Origin: Rhizobium sp. SSA_523 | Lineage (GTDB): Bacteria > Pseudomonadota > Alphaproteobacteria > Rhizobiales > Rhizobiaceae | Assembly (NCBI RefSeq): GCF_030435705.1 | Contig: NZ_CP129381.1 | Location: forward strand, 682,001 to 746,000 | Direction: 5' to 3' | DNA: 64,000 nucleotides | Part shown: one piece after another, positions 1-9,660 of the stretch | How the letters are laid out: each line of letters begins with the position of its first letter | How positions within the stretch are numbered: position 1 is the stretch's first letter | The notes under the pieces: model-generated | Told to the model about the DNA's origin: nothing | The model's input: only the letters and a program-made list of their open reading frames with translations | The model's database searches: none | Translations under genes and position numbers: made by a program

Positions 1-79
1 TGGCGGCAGACTTGCCTTCGCTCTGCAGCGCGCGCGCCTGCGGCACTGCCGTGGAGGTTGTGGTGTGCGAGCTTGTCAT
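1..79 (-). CDS. Branched-chain-type ABC permease LivM, N-terminal fragment
   Basis: Only the first 26 codons lie in the window; the gene runs off the left edge. The start ATG (77-79 on the minus strand) lies 5 bp after the stop of the upstream livH-like gene and has a GGGAGG ribosome binding site about 10 bases upstream. The visible part is a polar Ser/Thr/Ala-rich N-terminus (MTSSHTTTSTAV...), which says nothing about function. The LivM assignment is inference from operon order: substrate-binding protein, LivG, LivF and LivH all precede it, and LivM is the only missing component. Confidence 0.55.
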   Translation of the reverse strand, partial: MTSSHTTTSTAVPQARALQSEGKSAA

Positions 80-84
80 CAGAT

Positions 85-972
85 TCAAGCCTCCCGTCCG
101 AAGAGGCCAGCCGGCCGAATGAGCAGAACGATCGCCATGATGACGAAGATCACGATATTGGATGCCTCCGGATAGAAGACCTTGGTCAGACCCTCCGCAA
201 TGCCGAGCATGTAGCCGGTCACGATCGAGCCCATGATGGAGCCCATGCCGCCCACCACGACGACGGCAAAGACGACGATGATGATGTTGGAGCCCATCAG
301 CGGCGACACCTGATAGACAGGCGCAGCCAATACTCCGGCAAAGGCTGCCAGAGCCACCCCAAGACCATAGGTGAAGGTCAGGAGCAACGGAACATTGACG
401 CCAAAGGCCTGGACGAGCGTGGCATTTTCGGTTGCCGCGCGAAGATAGGCGCCAAGCTTGGTCTTTTCGATCAGGAACCAGGTTGCGATGCAGACGACAA
501 GCGAAACGACGACCACCCAGCCACGATAGATCGGCAGGAACATGAAGCCGAGATTGGTGCCTCCCGCCAGCAGAGCGGGCGTTGCATAGGGCTGGCCGGA
601 TGCGCCGTAGAGATAGCGGAAGGTGCCTTCCAGGGTCAGCGCCAGGCCGAAGGTGAAGAGCAGGCCATATAGCGGATCCAGATCGTAGAGCTGCCGCAGA
701 AACAGCCGCTCCACTACGGCCCCCAGCAGACCGACAATGAGCGGCGCAAGGACGAGCGCCGGCCAATAGCCAATTCCGACGAAGGTCAGCAACAGATAGG
801 CGGTGAATGCGCCGAGCATATATTGCGCCCCATGGGCGAAATTGATCATGCGCAGCAGGCCGAAGATGATTGCCAGGCCGAGCGACAGCAAGGCGTAGAA
901 GGAGCCGTTGATCAGGCCGATCAACAACTGACCGAGCAGGGCCTGAACCGGAATGCCGAATATCATCGTCAT
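85..972 (-). CDS. livH: Branched-chain-type ABC transporter permease LivH
   Basis: 295-residue inner membrane permease of the hydrophobic-amino-acid (HAAT) ABC family, the usual length for LivH. It is mostly hydrophobic, with the typical early GLINGSFYALLSLGLAIIFG segment, a central EKTKLGAYLRAA cytoplasmic loop that contacts the ATPases, and an RPAGLFG C-terminus. The start chosen (MTMIFGIP) lies 4 bp after the livF stop; frame extends upstream but would overlap livF. It should form the channel with LivM, energised by LivF and LivG. The substrate cannot be read; the family carries branched-chain amino acids, amides, urea and aromatic acids. Confidence 0.93.
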   Translation of the reverse strand: MTMIFGIPVQALLGQLLIGLINGSFYALLSLGLAIIFGLLRMINFAHGAQYMLGAFTAYLLLTFVGIGYWPALVLAPLIVGLLGAVVERLFLRQLYDLDPLYGLLFTFGLALTLEGTFRYLYGASGQPYATPALLAGGTNLGFMFLPIYRGWVVVVSLVVCIATWFLIEKTKLGAYLRAATENATLVQAFGVNVPLLLTFTYGLGVALAAFAGVLAAPVYQVSPLMGSNIIIVVFAVVVVGGMGSIMGSIVTGYMLGIAEGLTKVFYPEASNIVIFVIMAIVLLIRPAGLFGREA

Positions 973-976
973 GGCA

Positions 977-1675
977 TCAAACCCCCAGAACCTTGTGCAA
1001 CATATCCATCCGCTCCGGCAGTTGGGCCACGGGGAATTCGGAGACCACCTGGCCATGATCCATCACGTAGAAGCGGTCTGCGACGCGCGCGGCGAACCTG
1101 AAATTCTGTTCCACCAGGACAACCGTCATGCCGCGCTGCTTCAGCGTTTTCAAAACTTCGCCGATGCGTTGCACGATCACGGGAGCGAGACCCTCCGTCG
1201 GCTCGTCCAGCAAAAGAACCTTGACGCCCGTGCGCAGGATACGCGCAATGGCCAGCATCTGCTGTTCGCCGCCGGACAGGCGCGTGCCGGGACTGTTGCG
1301 CCGCTCGTAGAGATTGGGAAAGAGTTCGAAGATTTCCTCAACCGACATGCCCTGGCCGACAGCCGGCGGCAGCATCAGGTTTTCGATGACGTTCAGGGAG
1401 GCGAAAATGCCCCGCTCCTCGGGAACATAGCCCAGGCCATGATGGGCGGTGCGGTGCAAGGGCACCTGCATCATGTCCCTGCCGGCAAGACGGATCTCGC
1501 CCTGCCGCTTGCGGAGAATGCCGACAATGGTTCGCAGCGTCGTCGTCTTGCCAACCCCGTTGCGGCCGAGAATGGTGACCATCTCCCCCTCGCCCACCGT
1601 CATGTCGACGCCGTGGAGGACATGGCTTTCGCCGTACCAGGCGTTCAGCCCCTTGATCTCGAGAAGGGTCTTCAT
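977..1675 (-). CDS. livF: Branched-chain-type ABC transporter ATP-binding protein LivF
   Basis: 232-residue ATPase, normal LivF length. Walker A GRNGVGKTT is at residues 37-45, followed by signature LSGGEQQ, Walker B LLLDEP and an H-loop region near the C-terminus. It hydrolyses ATP to drive the LivH/LivM channel. It sits between livG (1 bp upstream) and livH (4 bp downstream), so it is translated within one operon running from 3683 to the left edge. Confidence 0.94.
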   Translation of the reverse strand: MKTLLEIKGLNAWYGESHVLHGVDMTVGEGEMVTILGRNGVGKTTTLRTIVGILRKRQGEIRLAGRDMMQVPLHRTAHHGLGYVPEERGIFASLNVIENLMLPPAVGQGMSVEEIFELFPNLYERRNSPGTRLSGGEQQMLAIARILRTGVKVLLLDEPTEGLAPVIVQRIGEVLKTLKQRGMTVVLVEQNFRFAARVADRFYVMDHGQVVSEFPVAQLPERMDMLHKVLGV

Positions 1676-1676
1676 C

Positions 1677-2465
1677 TCACGCCTCCTCCACGCCCATATA
1701 GGCGGTGCGAACTTGCGGATTGCGGCTCACCGTCTCGTAATCGCCCTCGGCGAGGATCTCGCCCCGCTGCAGCACCGTCACATGATGGCAGAGATCGGCG
1801 ACGACGGAGAGATTGTGCTCCACCATCAGAACGGCGCGGGTCCTGGCGACGTCGCGGATGAGATTTGCAATCGTGCCGATATCTTCCTGGCCCATGCCGG
1901 CCATCGGCTCGTCGAGCAGCAGGACCTTCGGCTCCAGGGCGAGGGTCGTTGCGATCTCCAGCACGCGCTTGCGTCCGTAGGAGAGATCTGCAGCCAGCAC
2001 CTGATGTTCGCGAGCCAGCCCCACGGAGTCCAGCAGGGCCTCGGCATGTCCGTTCAGGCTGTCCAGCGAAGAGAGCGGCCGCCAGAACTGATGGGCCAGA
2101 TTGTGATTGCGTTGAAGCGCGACACGGACATTGTCAAGAACCGTCAGATGCGGAAACACCGCCGAGATCTGGAACGAGCGCACCAGCCCCATGCGTGCGA
2201 CCTTGTCCGGCGGGGTGCGGGTAATGTCCTGCCCCATCAGCGTGATCTTGCCCGCTGTCGGCTGCAGAAACTTGGTCAGCAGGTTGAAAACCGTGGTCTT
2301 GCCCGCTCCGTTCGGGCCGATCAGCGCATGCACCTCCGCATGGCGTACATCGAGGTCCACATCGCGGACGGCCGTGAAGCCGCCGAAATCCCGGCGCAGA
2401 CCGCGGGCGGACAAGACCACCCGCGACTCCGGCCGCTTGCTCTGCTCAGCGAAAGCGTTTGTCAT
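1677..2465 (-). CDS. livG: Branched-chain-type ABC transporter ATP-binding protein LivG
   Basis: 262-residue ATPase with Walker A GPNGAGKTT and the LivG-type signature LSYGRKR in place of LSGGQ, followed by LLLDEPMAGM. It pairs with LivF as the second nucleotide-binding subunit. The first ATG (2465) is preceded by GAGG; an in-frame TTG four codons earlier (2477) sits almost on that GAGG and is less likely. It lies directly downstream of the substrate-binding protein gene. Confidence 0.92.
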   Translation of the reverse strand: MTNAFAEQSKRPESRVVLSARGLRRDFGGFTAVRDVDLDVRHAEVHALIGPNGAGKTTVFNLLTKFLQPTAGKITLMGQDITRTPPDKVARMGLVRSFQISAVFPHLTVLDNVRVALQRNHNLAHQFWRPLSSLDSLNGHAEALLDSVGLAREHQVLAADLSYGRKRVLEIATTLALEPKVLLLDEPMAGMGQEDIGTIANLIRDVARTRAVLMVEHNLSVVADLCHHVTVLQRGEILAEGDYETVSRNPQVRTAYMGVEEA

Positions 2466-2480
2466 CGGCGCTTGCAAGCC

Positions 2481-3683
2481 TCACTTCACCAGTTCGCAGC
2501 CGCTCTTGGCAGGATCGATATAGGCTTCCTTGCCAGGAATGGTGGCCAGGACATTGTAGTAATCCCAGGCCTCCTTGCTGTCCGCCGGCTTCTTGACCTC
2601 AAGCAGATACATGTCATGGATCATCCGGCCATTGGCGCCCACCGTGCCGCCGCGACCGAAGACATCGTCCACCGGCATCTCATGGATCGCCTTGGCCACG
2701 GCTTCCGTTTCGTCCGAGCCCGCCTTTTCGATGGCTTTCAGATATTGCAGCACGGCGGAATAGGTGCCGGCATGGATCATGTTCGGCATTTTTCCGGTCT
2801 TCTTCATGAAGCGCTCGCCGAATTTCCGGCTCTCGTCATCGCGGTTCCAGTAGAAGCCTTCGGTCAGTGTCAGACCCTGAGCCGCCTCCAGTCCAAGCCC
2901 GTGCACTTCCGCGAGCGTGAACAGAAGGGCTGCCAGACGCTGGCCGCTCTGCGTGATGCCGAATTCGGCTGCCTGCTTGATGGCGTTCTGCGTATCCGCC
3001 CCGGCATTGGCCAGACCGACCACCTTGGCGCCGGACGATTGCGCCTGCAGCAGGAAGGAGGAATAATCGGTCGTGGCCAGCGGATGGCGAACCGAGCCGA
3101 CGACCTGACCGCCATTGGCCTTGACGAAATCGCTTGTCTGCTGCTCCAGCGAATAGCCGAAAGCATAGTCTGCGGTCAGGAAGAACCAGCTGTCGCCGCC
3201 CTGCTTGACGAGCGCGCCGCCAGTGCCCACGGCAAGCGCATGCGTGTCATAGGCCCAGTGGAAGCCATAGGGGCTGCACTGCTTTCCCGTCAATTCGGTC
3301 GTTGCAGCACCCGTGACGATGTCGATCTTCTTCTTTTCCTTCGCGATGGCCTGCACGGCAAGCGCAACCGACGAGGTGGTGAGCTCCATGATCGCATCGA
3401 CCTGATCGGTATCGAACCACTGGCGTGCGATGTTGGAGGCGATATCGGGCTTGTTCTGGTGGTCGGCATCAACGATCTCGACCGGCACGCCGAGCACCTT
3501 GCCGCCGAAATCCTCGACGGCCATCTTGGCCGCCTCGACCGAAGACTTTCCGCCGAAATCCGCGTAGACGCCGGACTGATCGTTCAGAATGCCGATTTTC
3601 ACTTTGCCATCGGATGGTGCGGCCACGGCAGCGGCCGCGCCGGCCACAAAGATTGCGGCAGACGCCAGAAGCATTTTGCGCAT
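2481..3683 (-). CDS. LivK-type periplasmic substrate-binding protein
   Basis: 400-residue type I periplasmic binding protein with a Sec signal peptide (MRKMLLASAAIFVAG... ending near AAAVAA) followed by VKIGILNDQSG, the family's typical first strand. It delivers substrate to the LivHM-FG complex. Start chosen at 3683 because GGGAGGAG lies just upstream; nine in-frame codons further upstream are ignored. Divergent from a LysR regulator, which probably controls it. LivK homologues bind leucine, isoleucine and valine, but this subgroup also includes amide and aromatic-acid binders, so the ligand is unassigned. Confidence 0.9.
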   Translation of the reverse strand: MRKMLLASAAIFVAGAAAAVAAPSDGKVKIGILNDQSGVYADFGGKSSVEAAKMAVEDFGGKVLGVPVEIVDADHQNKPDIASNIARQWFDTDQVDAIMELTTSSVALAVQAIAKEKKKIDIVTGAATTELTGKQCSPYGFHWAYDTHALAVGTGGALVKQGGDSWFFLTADYAFGYSLEQQTSDFVKANGGQVVGSVRHPLATTDYSSFLLQAQSSGAKVVGLANAGADTQNAIKQAAEFGITQSGQRLAALLFTLAEVHGLGLEAAQGLTLTEGFYWNRDDESRKFGERFMKKTGKMPNMIHAGTYSAVLQYLKAIEKAGSDETEAVAKAIHEMPVDDVFGRGGTVGANGRMIHDMYLLEVKKPADSKEAWDYYNVLATIPGKEAYIDPAKSGCELVK

Positions 3684-3829
3684 TATCGATCTCCTCCCAG
3701 AGATGCTCAAACAGATTGTGACTGTTCAGTTTTGGCGAGTGCTCTCCTTAACACCCGCCGACACGCAAGGATCATCCGGCATAGTTCTCATTGACGCAAC
3801 CCGAGCAGCGGACTAATTGCAAACAGGAT

Positions 3830-3847
3830 CTGTTCATTAATGAACAG
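3830..3847. promoter_or_regulatory. Perfect 18-bp palindrome, candidate LysR operator
   Basis: CTGTTCATTAATGAACAG is a perfect inverted repeat ending 11 bp before the LysR start codon. It contains a T-N11-A core as expected for a LysR box. A lone half-site CTGTTCA occurs at 3722-3728, near the start of the divergent substrate-binding protein gene. The position suggests autoregulation plus control of the Liv operon. Confidence 0.6.
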
Positions 3848-3858
3848 AAGGGAGACCG

Positions 3859-4761
3859 ATGCGCACGCCATTCACCTGGGACGACCTACAGTTCTTCCTT
3901 GCGGTCGCACGATCCGGACAATTGTCGACGGCAGCCCGGCAGCTGCGCAGCAGCCATGCGACTGTCTCACGCCGCATCGACCGGCTCGAATTCTCTCTCA
4001 AGGTCAAATTGTTCGAGCGCAATCCGCGCGGCTATGTCCTGACACCGCTCGGCCATCGCTTCGTGGAAACCGCTGAAAAGGTCGAGCAGGAAGCGGAGCG
4101 CCTGCAGGAGGAGATCTGCGGTGGTCCGGGCCTGCAACGCGGCGTCGTGCGCCTGTCCGCGCCGGAAGGGTTTTCGAATTTCTTTCTGGCGCAGAGACTG
4201 CCGGATCTGGCCGCACATTCTCCCAATATCTCGCTGGAACTGGTGACGATCCAGCAGATCATGTCTTTGTCGCGCAAGGAGGCCGATCTCGCCGTGGTGC
4301 TCGATCCGCCCAAGGCGGGTCCCTATTATTGTGAACAGCTGACGGAGTATCATCTGGGCATTTTCGCCACGGCGGATTACCTGGATGCGCACGGCGTTCC
4401 GCAATGCGCAGACGACCTTTTGGCGCATGCCTTTATCGGCTATATCCAGGATATGATCTTCGCACCGGGCCTCGATTACCTGGGCGACGTGCACCCGCGC
4501 ATCCGGCCCGGCTTTCAAAGCTCGAGCATATTCTCGCAGCTGACGGCAACGCGCAATCACCTCGGCCTCTGCGTGCTGCCAATGTTCATCACGAACCAGT
4601 ATCAGGAGCTTCGCCCGGTTCTTCCGGAACTCGTCCTGCGCCGCCACTACTGGCTGGCCTGCCACCAGGACCTGCTGCAGGTCGGGCGGGTGCGCTCGGT
4701 GATGGATTTCCTGCGCTCGACCGTGGGAACCAATGCCGATAATTTCGCGCCAGGCCTCTGA
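3859..4761 (+). CDS. LysR-family transcriptional regulator
   Basis: 300-residue LysR-type regulator, normal length. The N-terminal winged HTH is clear (WDDLQFFLAVARSGQLSTAA, then HATVSRRIDRLE and LTPLGHRF around residues 6-70), followed by a substrate-binding domain. GAAGGGAG precedes the ATG. It is divergent from the Liv-type importer and has the 18-bp palindrome in its promoter, so it is the likely local regulator of that importer. It converges with the DUF779 gene with 12 bp between stops. The inducer is unknown. Confidence 0.93.
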   Translation: MRTPFTWDDLQFFLAVARSGQLSTAARQLRSSHATVSRRIDRLEFSLKVKLFERNPRGYVLTPLGHRFVETAEKVEQEAERLQEEICGGPGLQRGVVRLSAPEGFSNFFLAQRLPDLAAHSPNISLELVTIQQIMSLSRKEADLAVVLDPPKAGPYYCEQLTEYHLGIFATADYLDAHGVPQCADDLLAHAFIGYIQDMIFAPGLDYLGDVHPRIRPGFQSSSIFSQLTATRNHLGLCVLPMFITNQYQELRPVLPELVLRRHYWLACHQDLLQVGRVRSVMDFLRSTVGTNADNFAPGL

Positions 4762-4773
4762 TCGCAACAGGAC

Positions 4774-5136
4774 CTACGGCGCGACGGGGCCGGTCATGCA
4801 GACCTGTGAGCGCAGCAGGAAGCGTTTTTCGCGCCCGTTATCGAGGGAGAACATGCCGCCGCGGCCAGGCACGACGTCGATCACCAGATCGGTGTTCTTC
4901 CAGGCCTCATATTGCAGGCCACCGATATAAAAGGGAGCACCGCCAATATAACCCAGAAGCACATCATGGTCTCCCACCAGAAACTCACGCGCCGGATAGC
5001 ACATCGGCGAGGATCCATCGCAACATCCGCCCGACTGGTGAAACAGGATGTCCGGATGATCCTGCCTGATCTCATCGATCAGCGCCAAAGCGGCTGGCGT
5101 GGCGGTGACCATTGTTCGCGGAGCGGTGACCGGCAT
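4774..5136 (-). CDS. DUF779 family protein
   Basis: 120-residue protein of the DUF779 family, recognised by the Cys-rich SGGCCDGSSPMCYP motif (residues about 35-48) and the GGAPFYIGG segment. The biochemical role is not established; the gene is commonly found directly downstream of acetaldehyde/aldehyde dehydrogenase genes, as here (70 bp after the dehydrogenase stop). The Cys cluster could bind metal or be redox-active, which is inference. AAGGGA precedes the ATG. Confidence 0.88.
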   Translation of the reverse strand: MPVTAPRTMVTATPAALALIDEIRQDHPDILFHQSGGCCDGSSPMCYPAREFLVGDHDVLLGYIGGAPFYIGGLQYEAWKNTDLVIDVVPGRGGMFSLDNGREKRFLLRSQVCMTGPVAP

Positions 5137-5206
5137 GATGACGTCCCTTATCCTTCAAGGCAGGCTCCCGATCCGCCCGGATCGGAAGCCATGGATGCGG
5201 GCCGGA

Positions 5207-6721
5207 TCAGAAGAAACCGAGCGCCTTGGGAGAGTAGCTGACCAGCATGTTCTTGGTCTGCTGGTAGTGATCGAGCATCATCTTGTGCGTTTCGCGCCCG
5301 ATACCGGACTGCTTGTAGCCGCCGAAAGCGGCATGGGCCGGGTAGGAGTGATAGTTGTTCACCCAGACACGGCCTGCCTGGATATGCCGCCCGAAGCGGT
5401 AGCAGGTATTGGCATCGCGGCTCCAGACGCCCGCGCCAAGCCCGTAGAGCGTGTCATTGGCCAGCGCCAGCGCTTCGTCTTCATCCTTGAAGGTGGTGAC
5501 CGAGACGACGGGTCCGAAGATTTCCTCCTGGAAGACCCGCATCTTGTTGTGGCCGCGGAAGACGGTCGGCTTGACATAGAAGCCACCGGCCAGCTCCCCG
5601 TCCAACTCGTTGCGATATCCGCCCGTTAGGAGTTCGGCGCCTTCCTGCTTGCCGATGTCTATATAGGAGAGGATCTTCTCCAGCTGCTCGCTCGAGGCCT
5701 GCGCACCGATCATGGTGCCCAGGTCGAGCGGGTTGCCCTGGACGATCTTCTCGACGCGCTTCACGGCCTTTTCCATGAAGCGATCATAGATCGACTCATG
5801 GACCAATGCGCGGCTGGGGCATGTGCAGACCTCGCCCTGGTTGAGGGCGAACATGGCAAAGCCTTCGAGCGCCTTGTCCAGGAAGTCGTCGTCGGCATTC
5901 ATGATATCGGCAAAGAAGATGTTCGGCGACTTGCCGCCCAGTTCGAGCGTGACCGGGATGAGGTTCTGGCTGGCATATTGCATGATCAGGCGACCGGTCG
6001 AGGTCTCGCCGGTGAAGGCGATCTTGGCGATGCGCGGGCTGCTGGCCAAAGGCTTGCCGGCTTCCAGGCCGAAACCGTTGACGATGTTGAGCACACCCGG
6101 CGGCAGAAGATCGGCGATCAGCTCCGCCAGGACCAGGATGGAAGCCGGTGTCTGTTCGGCCGGCTTCAGCACCACGCAATTGCCTGCGGCAAGCGCCGGC
6201 GCGAGCTTCCAGGCAGCCATCAGGATCGGGAAATTCCATGGAATGATCTGGCCGACGACGCCGAGCGGCTCATGGAAGTGATAGGCCACCGTATCTTGGT
6301 CGATCTCGCCGATCGTGCCTTCCTGCGAGCGGACGCAGGCGGAGAAATAGCGGAAATGGTCGATCGCCAGCGGAATATCCGCGGCCATGGTCTCGCGAAG
6401 CGGCTTGCCATTGTCCCATGTCTCGGCTTCCGCCAGGAGCTTGAGATTGGCCTCCATCCGGTCGGCGATGCGGTTCAGCATGTTGGCGCGCTCGGTCGCC
6501 GACGTGCGTGCCCAGCCATCCTTGGCGGCATGGGCAGCATCAAGCGCCAGGTTCACATCGTGCTCATCGGAGCGGGCCACTTCACACAGAACATTGCCCG
6601 TGACCGGCGTGGTGTTCTGGAAATAGCGACCGTTCACCGGCTCGCGAAATTCGCCATTGATGAAATTGCCGTATTTGAGCCTGAACGGCGATGCGGCCAG
6701 CGGCTGGACCTGCATGTTCAT
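5207..6721 (-). CDS. NAD-dependent aldehyde dehydrogenase (acetaldehyde dehydrogenase type)
   Basis: 504-residue member of the aldehyde dehydrogenase superfamily, closest in length and motifs to ExaC/AldB-type acetaldehyde dehydrogenases. Visible active-site elements are PWNFP with Asn163, the general base Glu260 in LELGGKSPN, and nucleophile Cys299 in GEVCTCPSR, with the second Cys301 typical of this subgroup. It oxidises short aldehydes to acids in the cytoplasm. Start at 6721 is set by GGAGGA; a 42-codon upstream extension is rejected because it would swallow the promoter and operator. The partners DUF779 (downstream) and a Fis/GAF regulator (upstream) fit ethanol or acetoin-derived acetaldehyde metabolism. 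Confidence 0.93.
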   Translation of the reverse strand: MNMQVQPLAASPFRLKYGNFINGEFREPVNGRYFQNTTPVTGNVLCEVARSDEHDVNLALDAAHAAKDGWARTSATERANMLNRIADRMEANLKLLAEAETWDNGKPLRETMAADIPLAIDHFRYFSACVRSQEGTIGEIDQDTVAYHFHEPLGVVGQIIPWNFPILMAAWKLAPALAAGNCVVLKPAEQTPASILVLAELIADLLPPGVLNIVNGFGLEAGKPLASSPRIAKIAFTGETSTGRLIMQYASQNLIPVTLELGGKSPNIFFADIMNADDDFLDKALEGFAMFALNQGEVCTCPSRALVHESIYDRFMEKAVKRVEKIVQGNPLDLGTMIGAQASSEQLEKILSYIDIGKQEGAELLTGGYRNELDGELAGGFYVKPTVFRGHNKMRVFQEEIFGPVVSVTTFKDEDEALALANDTLYGLGAGVWSRDANTCYRFGRHIQAGRVWVNNYHSYPAHAAFGGYKQSGIGRETHKMMLDHYQQTKNMLVSYSPKALGFF

Positions 6722-6776
6722 ATCTGATCCTCCAGTTGATGGGCCCCTCTCCTCGGGCCCGATGGAGACATGTTTG

Positions 6777-6792
6777 CGCAAAGGGATGACCG
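6777..6792 (-). promoter_or_regulatory. Possible sigma-54 promoter of the aldehyde dehydrogenase gene
   Basis: On the minus strand, CGGTCAT then CCCT then TTGCG gives the invariant GG-N10-GC spacing (GG at 6791-6790, GC at 6779-6778), about 55 bp before the start codon. Other consensus positions are poor, and the adjacent regulator has no sigma-54-activating domain, so this is weak. Confidence 0.25.
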
Positions 6793-6828
6793 GGCGATAG
6801 CGGGTGCCGCCAATGTTGCTTTGCACAC

Positions 6829-6846
6829 TGTCGCAGGCTTGCGACA
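6829..6846. promoter_or_regulatory. Inverted repeat TGTCGCA-N4-TGCGACA, candidate operator
   Basis: Perfect 7-bp arms separated by GGCT, lying between the Fis/GAF regulator and the aldehyde dehydrogenase it probably controls. A second copy with one arm mismatch lies upstream of the regulator itself at 7907-7924. Two copies at the two expected promoters make a specific binding site likely. Confidence 0.7.
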
Positions 6847-6858
6847 ACCGGGAACTGC

Positions 6859-7815
6859 CTATTGAACCTCGAACCGCTTCAGCTTGCGATGCAGCGTGGC
6901 ACGGCTGACGCCCAGCATGGCCGCCGCTTTCGACACATTTCCCTGGGTCCGGGACAGCGCGCGGCGCAGCGTTGCGCGTTCGGCCTCGTCCAGATCGTTG
7001 AGCGGATCGCCGCGTTCCTCGCGCAGCGCATCGCTGGCGGGCAAGCCTTGCGCAATGCGATGGTCGTCCAGTTTCAGGGCCAGGCGGGCCGCACGCGTGG
7101 CGCCGATGACGAGATCGTCCTGATCGACCGCCAGCAGGGCCGAATGCTGGCTTGCCTGCGGCACCAGAAGGATCCGCGCGCCGGCAAAGGCCTGCCTGAA
7201 GAGATTGGTCTCGACCCTGACCGCGGCATCGCGCACGGCTTGCGAGAGCATGGCAAGCGTGATGTCGCTGACATCATTGCGGCAGGTGGAGACGTCGAGC
7301 GCGGCGGCCACCTGCCCCAGATGATCCCGAATGGGTGCAGTGGCGCAGGAAAGTCCGGTATTGGCGCTCAGGAAATGCTGGTCCCGATGAATGACGACCG
7401 GTCGTTCATCGGCAAGCGCCGTGCCGATGCCGTTGGTGCCGACACAGGCCTCCGTCCAGACATGCTGCTGCCAAAGGCCGACGGCGCGAAAATCGGCATC
7501 GTCGCCGGCAGAACCCCGCCGATCGACCACGATACCTTCGGCATCCGACAGAAGTATGCAGCATCCCGCCCGCCCCACGGTCTGATAGAGCCGGTCGACC
7601 TCTTCGGCGGAACTGCCGATCAGCCGTGCCATGCGCTCGTGCGCCTCGCGAAACACGGCGTCCTCCACCCGGCGCGGTTTCATGGCCCGTTCGGGGGCCA
7701 GATGGTAGACGTCAAGGCAGCGGCGCCAGGACGCCGCAACGGGCGACGCAATGACCGCGGACGACCGCGCCGCCGTCTCATATACAAGATCCGAATGACT
7801 GGGTTCACGCCGCAT
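6859..7815 (-). CDS. AcoR-like GAF/Fis-type transcriptional regulator without AAA+ domain
   Basis: 318-residue regulator resembling the ends of AcoR-type acetoin/glycerol regulators. The N-terminal two-thirds match the sensor part ([13 protein letters not shown] and the GAF-like stretch [16 protein letters not shown]). The C-terminal about 37 residues form a Fis-type HTH ([20 protein letters not shown]). The central sigma-54 AAA+ ATPase module (GAFTGA, Walker motifs) of full-length AcoR is absent, so it cannot act as a classical sigma-54 activator. Start at 7815 is preferred over ATG 7833 because GGGAGGGG precedes it. It probably controls the downstream aldehyde dehydrogenase and itself through TGTCGCA-type repeats. 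Confidence 0.85.
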   Translation of the reverse strand: MRREPSHSDLVYETAARSSAVIASPVAASWRRCLDVYHLAPERAMKPRRVEDAVFREAHERMARLIGSSAEEVDRLYQTVGRAGCCILLSDAEGIVVDRRGSAGDDADFRAVGLWQQHVWTEACVGTNGIGTALADERPVVIHRDQHFLSANTGLSCATAPIRDHLGQVAAALDVSTCRNDVSDITLAMLSQAVRDAAVRVETNLFRQAFAGARILLVPQASQHSALLAVDQDDLVIGATRAARLALKLDDHRIAQGLPASDALREERGDPLNDLDEAERATLRRALSRTQGNVSKAAAMLGVSRATLHRKLKRFEVQ

Positions 7816-7897
7816 CCGCCCCTCCCAAAGCATCGTCAGGCCTGGAGGCTAGCATAGACCGGGGCAGAAGACCCTGACAAATGGCAAGACGATCAGC

Positions 7898-7933
7898 CGG
7901 CGGAAGTGACGCAGATTTGCGACAGTTCCGCCG
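7898..7933. promoter_or_regulatory. Hairpin arms enclosing a second TGWCGCA-N4-TGCGACA operator
   Basis: CGGCGGAA (7898-7905) and TTCCGCCG (7926-7933) are perfect inverted arms. Inside them lies TGACGCA-GATT-TGCGACA (7907-7924), matching the operator at 6829-6846 except for one base. The element is downstream of dppF and upstream of the Fis/GAF regulator gene, so it may serve both as a transcript end and as an autoregulatory site. Confidence 0.6.
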
Positions 7934-7958
7934 ACTGATTGCGGATTACCGTTGGACG

Positions 7959-8806
<848 letters not shown>

Positions 8807-8810
<4 letters not shown>

Positions 8811-9658
8811 CTTACGCCTCCTGCCAGATCTTCTGCCGTCATGAAATCCGATACGGTGCTCAGACGGTTGCCGGTCGCGTTTTCCGGCAGAGCCGAAAGA
8901 AGAGCGCGGGTATAGGCATTCTTCGGCGCTTCGAAGAGAGAGAGCACATCGGCCTCCTCCATCTTGCGCCCCTTATATTGGACGATCACCCGGTCGGCCG
9001 TCTCCGCCACCACGCCCATGTCATGGGTGATCATGATCAGGCCCATGCCATGCGCGGCCTGCAGCGACATCAGAAGATCGAGGATCTGCTTCTGGATCGT
9101 CACGTCGAGCGCCGTCGTCGGCTCATCGGCGATGAGCAGTTTGGGATTGCAGGCGATAGCGATGGCGATCATTACCCGCTGACACTGGCCACCCGACATC
9201 TGATGCGGGAAATGGTTCAGCCTTTCCTGCGGGTTGGGCAGTCCAACCTGCTCGAAAAGCTCGATGGCGCGCGCCCGTCGCTCCTGCTTGTTCATGCCCA
9301 TATGGATGCGCAGGACTTCCTCGATCTGGAAGCCGACTGTGAAGCAGGGGTTGAGGCTGGCGATCGGCTCCTGGAAGATCATCGCCATGTCCTTGCCGAT
9401 CAGCTTGCGGCGCTCATTATCGGACAGAGAGCGGATGTCCCTGCACTGGAACACCATCTTGTCGGCGGTGATTTTCGCCGTCCAGGGCAGAAGGCCCATG
9501 ACCGCCAGCATCGAGACGGATTTGCCCGAGCCGCTTTCGCCGACAATGGCCAGCACTTCCTTCTCATCGACGGACAGGGATACGCCGTCGACGGCCTTGA
9601 ACCAGCCGGTGGCCGTTTCGAATTCAACAGTCAGGTTTTCAATTTCAAGAAGCGCCAT
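8807..9658 (-). CDS. dppD: Dipeptide-type ABC transporter ATP-binding protein DppD
   Basis: 283-residue ATPase beginning [13 protein letters not shown]; frame extends 53 codons upstream, but that lies inside dppC. Walker A GESGSGKS, a [13 protein letters not shown]-loop, signature SGGQCQR and Walker [13 protein letters not shown] are present. It forms a heterodimer with DppF to drive uptake. The start lies 2 bp after the dppC stop, typical of tight coupling. Confidence 0.93.
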
Positions 9659-9660
9659 GA

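Noticed and set aside
1449..3794. Very long open frame antisense to the first Liv genes
   Set aside because: It is a high-GC shadow of livG and the binding-protein gene, with no domain signature. Similar shadows opposite 46522-48474, 57477-58763 and 61805-63772 were ignored for the same reason.
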